Part shown: positions 34,499-43,318 of the stretch, in pieces | How the letters are laid out: each line of letters opens with the position of its first letter | Position numbering within the stretch: the first letter of the stretch is position 1 | Assembly (NCBI GenBank): GCA_965220235.1 | Contig: OZ244815.1 | Coordinates: 2,728,001 to 2,792,000, forward strand | Source: Bin55 sp965220235 | GTDB taxonomy: Bacteria; Pseudomonadota; Gammaproteobacteria; Pseudomonadales; Azotimanducaceae | DNA length: 64,000 nt | Reading direction: 5' to 3' | The notes under the pieces: generated by a model | Databases searched by the model: none | The model's input: the letters and a program-made list of their open reading frames with translations, nothing else | Told to the model about the DNA's origin: nothing | Position numbers and translations under genes: made by a program

Positions 34499-34800
34499 AG
34501 ATTCAATCTCACCGTTTAACGAAAATCCGTCGGATCGTGTGATTCATGCTGGCCACTATCTAACCGCGTAAAGAAAAAACGAAACGCTACGACATATACG
34601 AATAACTGTGTTCATATTCTGAGGTAATCTGCCGTACTCAGACCGTGTTGACGTAACACGCTCGTTTAGTCAAATGTTAGCAGAGTTTCAAAAGCAGCGT
34701 GATTCGACCTTGCGATTGCGCTAAGAACGTGAACATGAATTCGTGCCCTGTCACTAGGATAATGGCGTTCTCTTCATGGTTGTTACGTGGAACCGCCCTC
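34499..34800. promoter_or_regulatory. 302-bp divergent gap with palindrome and possible esterase promoter
   Basis: No gene is seen. CGTGTT and AACACG form a perfect 6-bp inverted repeat around five bases at 34644-34660. TTGACG (34648-34653) lies inside it and is followed after 16 bases by TCAAAT (34670-34675), a weak promoter pair pointing towards the carboxylesterase. A repressor bound to the palindrome would cover the -35 element. The rest shows nothing definite. Confidence 0.3.
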
Positions 34801-36495
34801 ATGCGCGCTAAGTACCTTTCGCTCGCACTAGCTTCATTTTGTAGCGTCGTTGTCTCACTCGTCTTCGCCAGCGATTCAACAGACGAAACAGCAGGTGAGT
34901 CTGAACTGGTCGTTCAAACCGCTTCTGGTGCGGTTAAAGGTGCTTACAGCAGCGTTGCGCCCGAAATACAAACGTTTAAGGGTATACCGTTTGCTGCACC
35001 GCCAGTCGGCGATTTGCGATGGCGCAATCCACAACCAGTCACTGCATGGACGGATGTTCGCGACGCCTCTGAGTTCGGCTCACGGTGTTACCAGCCAACA
35101 TTGGACCAAGGCTTTTACGCGATGGAGCCGCAACCAACCAGCGAAGATTGCCTTTACCTTAACGTGTGGACAAGCACTTCCTCGAGTGAAGCCAAAATGC
35201 CCGTTATGGTCTGGATTCACGGCGGCGCTTTTATCATGGGTTCAGGTTCGGAAACGGTCTACAACGGTGACCGTCTAGCCCAAGACGGCGTAGTTGTCGT
35301 TACCGTGAACTATCGACTGGGTTTGATGGGTTTCTTTGCGCACCCGGTATTAAGCGCCGAATCCGAAACTGGCGTATCTGGCAATCAAGGGCTATACGAT
35401 CAAATCGCTGCGTTGCAATGGGTACAGGACAACATTGCTGCCTTCGGTGGCGATCCAAATAACGTCACGATTTTCGGTGAATCAGCTGGCTCGATTAGCG
35501 TCTGCTATTTAGTTGCTACGCCTCTTAGCAGTGGATTGTTTCAGAAAGCAATCGGTCAATCTGGCGGATGTTTTGCAAAACACCCCACACTCAACGAAAG
35601 TGGCGAAGAGTTCCTACTCCTTGCTACCCCCGGCGTACAGGACACATCGGGATATGGCGTCGGCCAACGCGTCGCGGGGGCGCTAAGCGGGGATGCTGAT
35701 GGTGAATCTGCGATCGCGCAGATGCGGGAAATGTCCCCTGGGGAAATAGCAGCAAAACTCGTTGAACAGCAAGTCAACGTTCCCTGGCGGTCAATCTATG
35801 TCGACGGCGTCATGTTTCCCGAACAAATGCGTTTACTAATGTCGGGTGGCGACGCCAATCGTGTTGACACGATTGTCGGATCGACGAAGGATGAAGGTGT
35901 GATGCTCTGGCCCGAAATCCCGGAAGTGCCACTTGAAGCGTGGGAATCGAACTTGCGTACCAGTGCGCCGGAGTACGCTGAGCAATTAATCGCAGCCTAC
36001 AAGGAAGACGCACAAGAATCGACGAAGACTGCGACTCAGGAAATGATGTCAGACGCAATCTTTACTTCCGAGATGCGGACATGGGCACAACACGTCGAAA
36101 ACCAGGGTAAAAACGTGTTTGTGTACGTTTTTAATCACGCGCCTCCGATTGATGGCGTGGGTCGATCGCTCGGAGCATTTCATGGCGGCGAGATTCAGTA
36201 CGTGTTCCAATCCCATGCAGGAGAAAACGCCGCTGATGGTTTTCCAGTACTTTGGGACGAGTCCGATCGAGAAGTTGCGAGCATGATGCGGCAGTATTGG
36301 GTCAATTTCGCTAAGACCGGCGACCCCAACGGCGAGGGTTTACCTGAATGGCCTCACTACATGACATCTACTAACCAAACACTCGCTATCGAACAGAAAG
36401 CTAATGTCGTCTCCGATTTACGGAAAATGAAACTTGACGTCCACGAACGGATGATGCGTGGCGGCTTTGTAGAAGCTGAACCTAGTCAAGAATAG
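34801..36495 (+). CDS. Secreted type-B carboxylesterase/lipase family protein
   Basis: An alpha/beta-hydrolase of about 564 residues. FGESAGSISVC carries the nucleophilic Ser, HGGAF near the start is the oxyanion segment, STKDEG contains an acidic candidate and FHGGEIQYVF the catalytic His. TVNYRLGLMGFFAHP is another carboxylesterase signature. I chose ATG 34801 because MRAKYLSLALASFCSVVVSL is a clear signal peptide ending near VFAS; the frame extends 34 codons upstream to ATG 34699. It probably hydrolyses ester substrates in the periplasm or outside. It converges with the PEGA lipoprotein gene. Confidence 0.88.
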   Translation: MRAKYLSLALASFCSVVVSLVFASDSTDETAGESELVVQTASGAVKGAYSSVAPEIQTFKGIPFAAPPVGDLRWRNPQPVTAWTDVRDASEFGSRCYQPTLDQGFYAMEPQPTSEDCLYLNVWTSTSSSEAKMPVMVWIHGGAFIMGSGSETVYNGDRLAQDGVVVVTVNYRLGLMGFFAHPVLSAESETGVSGNQGLYDQIAALQWVQDNIAAFGGDPNNVTIFGESAGSISVCYLVATPLSSGLFQKAIGQSGGCFAKHPTLNESGEEFLLLATPGVQDTSGYGVGQRVAGALSGDADGESAIAQMREMSPGEIAAKLVEQQVNVPWRSIYVDGVMFPEQMRLLMSGGDANRVDTIVGSTKDEGVMLWPEIPEVPLEAWESNLRTSAPEYAEQLIAAYKEDAQESTKTATQEMMSDAIFTSEMRTWAQHVENQGKNVFVYVFNHAPPIDGVGRSLGAFHGGEIQYVFQSHAGENAADGFPVLWDESDREVASMMRQYWVNFAKTGDPNGEGLPEWPHYMTSTNQTLAIEQKANVVSDLRKMKLDVHERMMRGGFVEAEPSQE

Positions 36496-36520
36496 CGAGC
36501 ATCGGTCCAGTTCGGACGAT

Positions 36521-36536
36521 GTTCAATGGTTTGAAC
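36521..36536. terminator. Short hairpin between convergent genes
   Basis: GTTCAA and TTGAAC pair perfectly around TGGT in the 51-base gap between the carboxylesterase and the PEGA lipoprotein gene. Neither side has a clear T-run, so termination is tentative. Confidence 0.3.
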
Positions 36537-36546
36537 GACCGTCTAT

Positions 36547-37206
36547 CTAACGCACAGCTTCTGACTGTGAATGGTCACTGTCAGAGCTCTGTTCTACCAT
36601 CACAACAACAACGCGGTGCGGTCGCTTCGCACGTGTGTTATCTCTCACCCGATCAATAGAGTATCCAATGCCGCCGTAGATGAGCACGGTCTGAGCCATG
36701 ATCCTAAATTTCTCACCCGTGCTGAACTCCACAGGTTCAGCCTTCCCAAAAGAGAAGAGAGCGAGAACAACCGTTCCAAGAGCCTCGCCGATTTCGATCG
36801 CTGAGAGTCCCGATAGCACGCCAACGCCCGCGCCGATATAGGTGCCCACACGGGATGGTTTTAATTCGGGAATTTCGATAGTCTGCTCAATCGACTCATA
36901 GCCTTGTTGGTCCAGCTTCAGGTCAATTTGAGAGTCTCTTGGCACATTGCGAGTACATGGCGTACTGCATTGCCAACCATCGCTTGAAACCACGTTCGCA
37001 CCGCTTGGCGTGGACTCAACCACGAGCACTATCTCATCGGGAACCGCCGAGCAACCGCTGACGATCCATAGTACGAGTGCAAGCGCCAGCGTACGATGAA
37101 CACTCGGTATTTGAGAAGCTAAGTCTCTACCGGATGACGTTACTCCGTGTTTCGATTGAAAGAGAATTCGCTCGTTTGCTTTCGGCGAAGCTCCTATGTC
37201 GATCAT
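36547..37206 (-). CDS. Lipoprotein with PEGA-like domain, function unknown
   Basis: A 219-residue protein. A hydrophobic stretch LALALVLWIVSGC ends in a lipobox with Cys52; 51 residues precede it, which is long for a signal peptide. After the Cys, VVESTPSGANVVSSDGWQCSTPCTRNVP matches the PEGA pattern (short beta domain found in surface proteins), with a Cys pair near 86-90. Gly/Ala-rich helices at about 123-190 could form a membrane hairpin. The ATG overlaps the stop codon of the AidB-like gene (ATGA), which supports this start and implies coupled translation. Confidence 0.7.
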   Translation of the reverse strand: MIDIGASPKANERILFQSKHGVTSSGRDLASQIPSVHRTLALALVLWIVSGCSAVPDEIVLVVESTPSGANVVSSDGWQCSTPCTRNVPRDSQIDLKLDQQGYESIEQTIEIPELKPSRVGTYIGAGVGVLSGLSAIEIGEALGTVVLALFSFGKAEPVEFSTGEKFRIMAQTVLIYGGIGYSIDRVRDNTRAKRPHRVVVVMVEQSSDSDHSQSEAVR

Positions 37207-38951
37207 GCGACTAATGCTTGAGCTTCTGCTAACGGGATGGACCTTTCGTTCAATAGACAGTCACACAAGTCAGGTCGTTCTGGTGGCGGATTCAATGGTC
37301 CTAGATCGGTGACCTTGTGATCGAAGGCGAGACGAGACCAGAGCAATCTAGATGCGTCTCCGGACTGCCTTTCAATCATTACACCTTCCCATGCCATGAG
37401 AATCGCTGTAGATATGTGATACAGTGCTGTCGCGATACTTCGAAATCGACTTTCGTCGTCACGTTCAGCTATTTCAGTCGCGACATGCTCCGTTTTCTCT
37501 AACCACTTTCGCAACTCCGCTGCGAAAGTCGGTACGGCACTCGAAATCACGTCGAGTCGCTCCTCAAATTCTGCTATGAACGGGGGAAGGCAACTGTTTC
37601 GATTGATCGCTCGGTGAATGGCATCAATCGCAATGATGTTCGAGGTCCCTTCCCAGATCGAGCCAAGGTGTGCATCGCGTACCAACCGCGGGTTTACAAA
37701 GTCCTCTACGTATCCACATCCTCCTCGGATCTCCATTGCGTCCCCGCACACCTGGCGCGCGTCGCGAGTCGCACGCATCTTCAATATCGGCGTTGCGAGA
37801 CGAGCAATCGCAGTTGCTTGGTTTGACCCAATGCCGCTGCTCTCGACAATATCCAACTGATCTGCAACAAACGCCCACATGGACATCGACTGTTCTGAAG
37901 CGAGACGCAACTTCAACAACTGACGTCGTGCAAGCGGCAGTTCCATGAGCGTCTTGCCAAATACGACGCGATGTTCCGACACTGTCGTCGCATCATGAAC
38001 CGCTCGACGCATAAGCGCAGATGACTTCACGCCATTGCTTAGACGTGACCAATTAATCATTTCGAGCATTTGCTTCAGACCCGCGTTTTCATCTCCGACA
38101 AGGTACGCGAAGGCTCCTTCCATGCTCAATTCACCGCTCGCCATGGAACGCGTCCCGAATTTATCCTTGAGTCGCACGATTCGGATTTTGTTCGGTTCAC
38201 CGTTCTCAAGTGCGCGCGGCATAGCGAATAACGCCAACCCACGAGTTCCTGTCTCCGCGCCTTCAGGTCGAGCCAAGATCATCGCTACATCCGCGTCGGC
38301 GTTAGAACAGAACCACTTATCGCCGAATAGACGCCAGCCGTCTTTATCTCGTTTTGCACGCGTTGTGACTTGCCCCACGTCCGAACCACCCGCCTGCTCG
38401 GTTATGAATTGCGCACCTTGCCAAAGTTCGTTCAAATCCATCGAGAGCATCCGCGGTAGCAATTTCTGCTTCAACTCTTCGCTTCCAAATAGTCGGATTA
38501 CGTGCGCGGCCGAATCAGTTACATTGATAGGACAACCTAGTCCGAACTCCGCTTGATTGAATAGAAATGTATAGAGATGCTTCGCAAAGACAGGTAGCGG
38601 TTGATTCCAGTTCGCCACGATTGGACGATGCGACATCGCGTGGAGTCCAAAATCCCCAAACGCCGCTTGTTCTAGTGCCCGATAGCTACCGTGGTATTCG
38701 ATCCACTGGCGATCACGACCGTACTTATCACGCTGATGGAGGGTTGGCAGATGACGGTTCGCCTGCATCGCGTGCTCGTCTAGATCGTTTGCCGCACGAT
38801 AACCTAAATCTTCGAGTTGATGCCAAATCGCCTCACATAGAGATTCGTCGAGATATAGTCGAGCGACGCTCTGTAGAGTGCGATCGTTCGAGAAGAAATT
38901 CTGACCCTTTGTATCGGGTGCGATGGCACCAGTCGACATCGGCATCGCCAT
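37203..38951 (-). CDS. AidB-like acyl-CoA dehydrogenase family protein
   Basis: A 582-residue protein, longer than ordinary acyl-CoA dehydrogenases and close to AidB (541). Shared features: CPINVTDSAAHVIRLFG near 140, ITEQAGGSDVGQVTTRAKRDKDGWRLFGDKWFCSNADAD, IRIVRLKDKFGTRSMASGEL, then MRRAVHDA and GSIWEGTSNIIAIDAIHRAI. Unlike the dehydrogenase at 1191 it keeps Trp-Glu-Gly at the catalytic position. In Escherichia coli AidB protects DNA during alkylation stress; many relatives act in acyl-CoA metabolism. It is divergent from the LLM oxidoreductase gene and coupled to a lipoprotein gene. Confidence 0.85.
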   Translation of the reverse strand: MAMPMSTGAIAPDTKGQNFFSNDRTLQSVARLYLDESLCEAIWHQLEDLGYRAANDLDEHAMQANRHLPTLHQRDKYGRDRQWIEYHGSYRALEQAAFGDFGLHAMSHRPIVANWNQPLPVFAKHLYTFLFNQAEFGLGCPINVTDSAAHVIRLFGSEELKQKLLPRMLSMDLNELWQGAQFITEQAGGSDVGQVTTRAKRDKDGWRLFGDKWFCSNADADVAMILARPEGAETGTRGLALFAMPRALENGEPNKIRIVRLKDKFGTRSMASGELSMEGAFAYLVGDENAGLKQMLEMINWSRLSNGVKSSALMRRAVHDATTVSEHRVVFGKTLMELPLARRQLLKLRLASEQSMSMWAFVADQLDIVESSGIGSNQATAIARLATPILKMRATRDARQVCGDAMEIRGGCGYVEDFVNPRLVRDAHLGSIWEGTSNIIAIDAIHRAINRNSCLPPFIAEFEERLDVISSAVPTFAAELRKWLEKTEHVATEIAERDDESRFRSIATALYHISTAILMAWEGVMIERQSGDASRLLWSRLAFDHKVTDLGPLNPPPERPDLCDCLLNERSIPLAEAQALVA

Positions 38952-39035
38952 GGACGGAACTCGAATCTGTAATCCTTACCTGTATCATAAAAACAAAACG
39001 CGTATAGAACTGATATCACGTAAAAGGAGCGATTG

Positions 39036-39899
39036 ATGGCTTTCGCAGGACTAGAAAACGCTAAATTCGGGATCTCAACGTTTCCGACGGACTACTCGAT
39101 CCAACCAGCATCGCTTGCACAAGCTGTAGAAGAACGGGGATTCGATAGTCTCTTCTTCCCAGAGCACACACATATTCCCGCCAGTCGCGCAACTCCGTTT
39201 CCAGGCGGTGGTGAATTACCCAAGCAGTATTGGCATGCACATGACCCTTTTGTTGCGTTATCAGCATGTGCAGCCGTTACGGAGCGTATCCGACTCGGTA
39301 CTGGTATCTGCCTCATCATCGAACGAGATCCAATCACGACAGCGAAAGTCATCGCTTCGCTCGACATGATTTCTAACGGTCGCGCCGTCGTTGGCATCGG
39401 TGCCGGTTGGAACCGTGAAGAGATGGAAAATCACGGAGCTAATTACAAGAACCGATGGGCAATCGTTCGCGAAAAAGTCGCTGCGATGCGTGCGATTTGG
39501 ACCGAAGACGACGCGGAGTACCACGGTGAATACGTCGACTTCGATCCAATCTGGTCGTATCCGAAGCCCGTTCAGGATGGCGGACCGCCGATCTGGATTG
39601 GCGCGAATTCCAAGTGGGTGTTCGACCGGGTTGCAGAGTACGCTGACGGTTGGATGCCCATCGGCGGTCTCGGATCGGGCAACATGGAACGTCTTAAAGC
39701 CGCGATGGATGCAAAAGGCCGTGATCTCAAGGACCTCACGTTAGCCTTGTTTGGAATGTTTCCCGATGCGGAACAGGTACAAGGACGCGCGGAGCAAGGT
39801 TTCGATGAGTTTATCTTCAACGTACCGTCGGAAGGACGAGATACTGTGTTGCCTCTCCTGGATCGTTACGCAGCCGTAGTCAACGAGTTGCGCAAATAA
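39036..39899 (+). CDS. LLM class F420-dependent oxidoreductase
   Basis: A 287-residue luciferase-like TIM barrel. SLFFPEHTHIP near residue 39, PFVALSACAAVTERIRLGTGICLIIERDPITTAKVIASLD and GRAVVGIGAGWNREEM match the F420-type subfamily, as opposed to FMN monooxygenases. Members oxidise or reduce organic substrates with coenzyme F420. AGGAG lies about seven bases before ATG 39036; a TTG one codon earlier is less likely. It diverges from the AidB-like gene. No F420 biosynthesis gene is in the window. Confidence 0.85.
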   Translation: MAFAGLENAKFGISTFPTDYSIQPASLAQAVEERGFDSLFFPEHTHIPASRATPFPGGGELPKQYWHAHDPFVALSACAAVTERIRLGTGICLIIERDPITTAKVIASLDMISNGRAVVGIGAGWNREEMENHGANYKNRWAIVREKVAAMRAIWTEDDAEYHGEYVDFDPIWSYPKPVQDGGPPIWIGANSKWVFDRVAEYADGWMPIGGLGSGNMERLKAAMDAKGRDLKDLTLALFGMFPDAEQVQGRAEQGFDEFIFNVPSEGRDTVLPLLDRYAAVVNELRK

Positions 39900-39946
39900 C
39901 GTAACTAAGACGTTTTTGGGGGCTAACTGGCTGACTTAGCAGGACC

Positions 39947-40705
39947 TCAACGGAAATCGTCCGCGCTATCCTGAGGATCAAAATCGGCGATATTGCGTGC
40001 TCGTGACAGGTCACGATACCCGTAGCGATTGACGGACGTACCGAATAGCACCTCAAACGCGACAGATTCGTCAATTCGAACACTTTTGACGATCAGATCC
40101 ACGATATCTCGCTGACTGCACCAGATCGAGTAATCGCGAGGACGCGTCGGTCGGTCTTGGCGGTTAACGAAACCGATTCGGAGGCAAATCACTGATAGGT
40201 CCGTCGTGTCAGCGTAATGTCGTCCTAGAGCCTCACCCCAAACCTTGGTGCTCCCATAAACACCTGTCGGGCGGGTCGGCATATCCGCTGTTATCAGTCG
40301 CCACGTATTGGGGGCACCCTCGTAGCGTGCTTCGACCAACGACTTGTAGGGTTCGATTTGCTCGTAGCCTGACACGGTTGCCCCGCTACTCGCGAATATG
40401 ACACGACGGCAACCAGCGTCAACGGCCGCTTGGTAGATATTTCGAGTACCCGTAACGTTCGTATCAAGCAGTTCTTGCCAAGTGAATCGCTCCCCGGCTT
40501 TCGCGGCCAAATGAATGACCGTATCGATTCCTTCGAACGCAGGACGGATCGCGTCCAAATCGACTAGGTCCGCGCGTGTTGTCGGCACGCCTTCTACTTC
40601 TCGTCGATTCAAGGCACGCAGCTCATATTCGGAAGCCATCGCGTTCTGCACAGCTGAGCCGATTAAGCCGCTCATGCCAGTGATCAATATCGGTTTATCC
40701 ATCAT
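39947..40705 (-). CDS. NAD-dependent epimerase/dehydratase family protein
   Basis: A 252-residue extended SDR. LITGMSGLIGSAV at the N-terminus is the nucleotide-binding loop, DTVIHLAAKAG and TNVTGTRNIYQAAVDAGCRRVIFASSG follow, and YGSTKVWGEALGRHYA provides the Tyr-x3-Lys pair. VYGSTKVWGE and LRIGFVNRQDRP recall uronate-dehydrogenase-like members acting on sugars. Two adjacent ATGs (40705, 40702) follow GGAAG; the second is better spaced. It is 85 bases from the ilvA end on the same strand. Confidence 0.85.
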   Translation of the reverse strand: MMDKPILITGMSGLIGSAVQNAMASEYELRALNRREVEGVPTTRADLVDLDAIRPAFEGIDTVIHLAAKAGERFTWQELLDTNVTGTRNIYQAAVDAGCRRVIFASSGATVSGYEQIEPYKSLVEARYEGAPNTWRLITADMPTRPTGVYGSTKVWGEALGRHYADTTDLSVICLRIGFVNRQDRPTRPRDYSIWCSQRDIVDLIVKSVRIDESVAFEVLFGTSVNRYGYRDLSRARNIADFDPQDSADDFR

Positions 40706-40790
40706 TCTTCCTTTGTCTGTTTTCGGGTCAATATCGGGTCAGAAGCCACCTATCCTGCTAGATGCTGTCTCTTGGTGTGCAACCCTTAAT

Positions 40791-42026
40791 TTAAGTTGCG
40801 GGTTGATCTGGGTCGGAAACTGTGTGTCCAAGTTCACGAAGCTTTTTGATCAACGACGCTTTGTCATCCTCGCCACGTAACTGTACGATCACTTCCACGA
40901 CCGTCGCGTCTAGCGTTGAACTGCCAAATGACCGTCGGTGGTAAATATCCACGATGTTGCTATCGGTGTTGCTGATGTCATTCGTGAGCTTCGAGAGCGA
41001 TCCTGGAATATCCTGAACGGTTGAGTGCAATCGCACGATGCGCTGAGTGCGAACCATCGTTCGCTGAATGATGTCCGCGACAACGGCAGGATCTACGTTT
41101 CCACCGCTGACAACACAAACCGTATTACCCTTGGCAATGTCCGGATTTGTATCGACGGCTGCCAATGACGCCGCTCCTGCCCCTTCGACCAAGAATTTTT
41201 CGATGTCTAAAAAACGGAACATCGCAGTCTCAATCGAGGATTCGGACACGACCACCATGTCGTCCACTACTCTTTCGAGGATAGGCATCGTAAGTTTGCC
41301 CGGGCGCTTCACGGCGATTCCTTCAGCGATAGAGAGTTGGTTTCGTTCCGACGTCCATGGTTCCTGCTTGAATTTAGAGTAAACAGGACAATAGTGTGCT
41401 GACTGGACACCTACGACGCGAACCGAAGGTTTTAGTGATTTGATGGCTAAACCGATGCCTGATATCAACCCGCCGCCACCAACCGGTACGACTACCGTAT
41501 CGACATCCGGTAGTTGCTCAAGAATCTCGAGTCCAGCTGAACCTTGCCCCGCGACAACAGTCGAGTCGTCAAAAGGATGAATGAGCGTGAGGTCGTCCTT
41601 GACCCGTCGCTCCTCGACATACTCGATCGTCTTGTCAAACGACGCGCCGTGAAGGACGACTTCGGGTTGAAAGTAACGTGTTTGATCAATCTTTGCGACA
41701 GGTGTTGTCCGCGGCATCACGATCGTCGCTCGAACGCCCATCTGACGAGCGTGGTATGCGAGTGCTTGCGCGTGGTTACCTGCCGACATGGCGATAACGC
41801 CTTTCGCACGCTGTTCATTCGTTAGCGAACTCAGTCTTGCTCGAGCGCCGCGTTCTTTGAAAGAGCTAGTGAATTGAAAGTTCTCCAGCTTGAGATAAAT
41901 ATCCCCGTTCAACATCTCCGACAACGTCGTTGAACGGTAAAGTGGCGTTTGAACAATGTGCGGCCTTATGTGCTCGCGCACTTGTTTGATTAAGTTCAGA
42001 TCAACTAACTGATCACTACTGGACAT
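40791..42026 (-). CDS. ilvA: Threonine ammonia-lyase (threonine dehydratase)
   Basis: A 411-residue PLP enzyme that deaminates threonine to 2-oxobutyrate, the first committed step of isoleucine synthesis. The PLP-lysine lies in FQFTSSFKERGA near residue 58, the phosphate loop in VPVGGGGLISGIG near 180. A single ACT-like domain occupies about 335-405 (IVRLHSTVQDIPGSLSKLTNDI). This is the one-ACT form, shorter than the 500-residue IlvA of Escherichia coli. 2-Oxobutyrate is also a substrate of 2-oxo-acid dehydrogenases such as the one encoded just upstream, though 92 bases separate the genes. Confidence 0.94.
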   Translation of the reverse strand: MSSSDQLVDLNLIKQVREHIRPHIVQTPLYRSTTLSEMLNGDIYLKLENFQFTSSFKERGARARLSSLTNEQRAKGVIAMSAGNHAQALAYHARQMGVRATIVMPRTTPVAKIDQTRYFQPEVVLHGASFDKTIEYVEERRVKDDLTLIHPFDDSTVVAGQGSAGLEILEQLPDVDTVVVPVGGGGLISGIGLAIKSLKPSVRVVGVQSAHYCPVYSKFKQEPWTSERNQLSIAEGIAVKRPGKLTMPILERVVDDMVVVSESSIETAMFRFLDIEKFLVEGAGAASLAAVDTNPDIAKGNTVCVVSGGNVDPAVVADIIQRTMVRTQRIVRLHSTVQDIPGSLSKLTNDISNTDSNIVDIYHRRSFGSSTLDATVVEVIVQLRGEDDKASLIKKLRELGHTVSDPDQPAT

Positions 42027-42118
42027 CAGAACTTAACTGCAATTAATGACATGAGGTATCGTCGATCAATCTTAGATGGATTGTGAGTTCTCGACTTCGA
42101 GACTCGCATTGATTTGGA

Positions 42119-43318
42119 TCAGAGTATCAAGCGATAGGGTGATTCAAGATGTTCTTTAACTTCACGCAAAAACTCAGCAGCAGGCGCACCATCTAGCACC
42201 TGATGGTCCCACGTCAACGACAAACGCAGATTTTGAGTTCGAACTGCTTGATTCTCAACCCAACGAACACCGTCATAGATTCGACCAACGCCAAGAATGC
42301 CGGTTTGCGGTGAATTGAGGATCGGAGTAAATGTATCGACCCCATACATGCCTAATGAAGTCACCGTAAACGTTCCGCCATTCACGTCGTCTAGCGCGAG
42401 CTCGTCCGATCGCGCCCGTTCAGCCAGACTCGCCGCTTCCGCGGCACATTCCTGAAGAGTTTTTCCGTCAGCGTCATGTATGACCGGAACGATCAACCCT
42501 TCTTCAAGCGCAACCGCTATTCCGATATGCACCGCCGCATTCGGCTGGATCATGCCGTCAACGAACGTCGCATTCATCGCTGGATGGGTCTGAAGCGCTT
42601 TAACGCATGCGGATACGACCAAATCAGTGTATGTGACGCGAATCCCGCTCGCCTCCCACTCAGCAATTAGTGCCTCACGGAGCTTAACGGCATCATCCAT
42701 GCACACTTCCATTTCAATGGTTAACTGCGCGGTCTTCTGCAAGCTTTGGAACATTCGCTCAGCGATGATCTTTCGCATCCCTCGCAATGGCTCTGCCGCG
42801 CTACTGACACGTGCAGATACCGCGACCGGAGCTTCCGCTGCTTCTGTCACGTCGTCCTTCGTGATTCGACCACGCGGTCCAGTACCTTCCACCTGGGAAA
42901 GATCTACGTTTAACTCCTCAGCCAACCGGCGCGCCGCAGGCGATGCTTTTATTCGCGAGCTCGATGAGCTCGCTTTCTGTACCACGCGTTCTTCAGTAGC
43001 CTCTGTTGGAGCAGCACCTTCGTCTAACGCTACGATATTTGGATTGGCTTTAGGTGTCGGTAGCTCGTCAGGTATTGTCTCGTCTGGTGCAAATATCCAA
43101 CCCACAACATCGCCTGGAGCAAGCGTTTCTCCTACTTGTGCGATGTGTTTTACGATGCCGCTAACGTCCGCCTCGACATCCATATTCACCTTCTCAGTCT
43201 CAAGGCGATAAACCGGTTCACCTTGTGCAACTGGATCGCCGTCGGCGACGTACCACTCGTCAACGATGCCTTCGGTCATAGTCATGCCGACTTTCACGAG
43301 GTAGATTTCAGTGGGCAT
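42119..43318 (-). CDS. acoC: 2-oxo acid dehydrogenase E2 (dihydrolipoamide acyltransferase)
   Basis: A 399-residue E2 subunit with one lipoyl domain (1-80; lipoylated Lys43 in ETEKVNMDVEAD), an E1/E3-binding domain near 118-155 (KASPAARRLAEELNVDLSQV) and a C-terminal acyltransferase with DHQVLDG. The TEGIVDEWYVADGDPV lipoyl start and the company of AcoX suggest the acetoin dehydrogenase type, but pyruvate or branched-chain oxo acids are not excluded. Its ATG lies inside the end of acoX (11-base overlap). The lipoyl synthase gene lipA lies elsewhere in this window (57 kb). Confidence 0.88.
   Translation of the reverse strand: MPTEIYLVKVGMTMTEGIVDEWYVADGDPVAQGEPVYRLETEKVNMDVEADVSGIVKHIAQVGETLAPGDVVGWIFAPDETIPDELPTPKANPNIVALDEGAAPTEATEERVVQKASSSSSRIKASPAARRLAEELNVDLSQVEGTGPRGRITKDDVTEAAEAPVAVSARVSSAAEPLRGMRKIIAERMFQSLQKTAQLTIEMEVCMDDAVKLREALIAEWEASGIRVTYTDLVVSACVKALQTHPAMNATFVDGMIQPNAAVHIGIAVALEEGLIVPVIHDADGKTLQECAAEAASLAERARSDELALDDVNGGTFTVTSLGMYGVDTFTPILNSPQTGILGVGRIYDGVRWVENQAVRTQNLRLSLTWDHQVLDGAPAAEFLREVKEHLESPYRLIL

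Noticed and set aside
42627..43211. 194-residue open frame on the plus strand
   Set aside because: Antisense to the E2 gene, with Ser/Ala-rich shadow composition.
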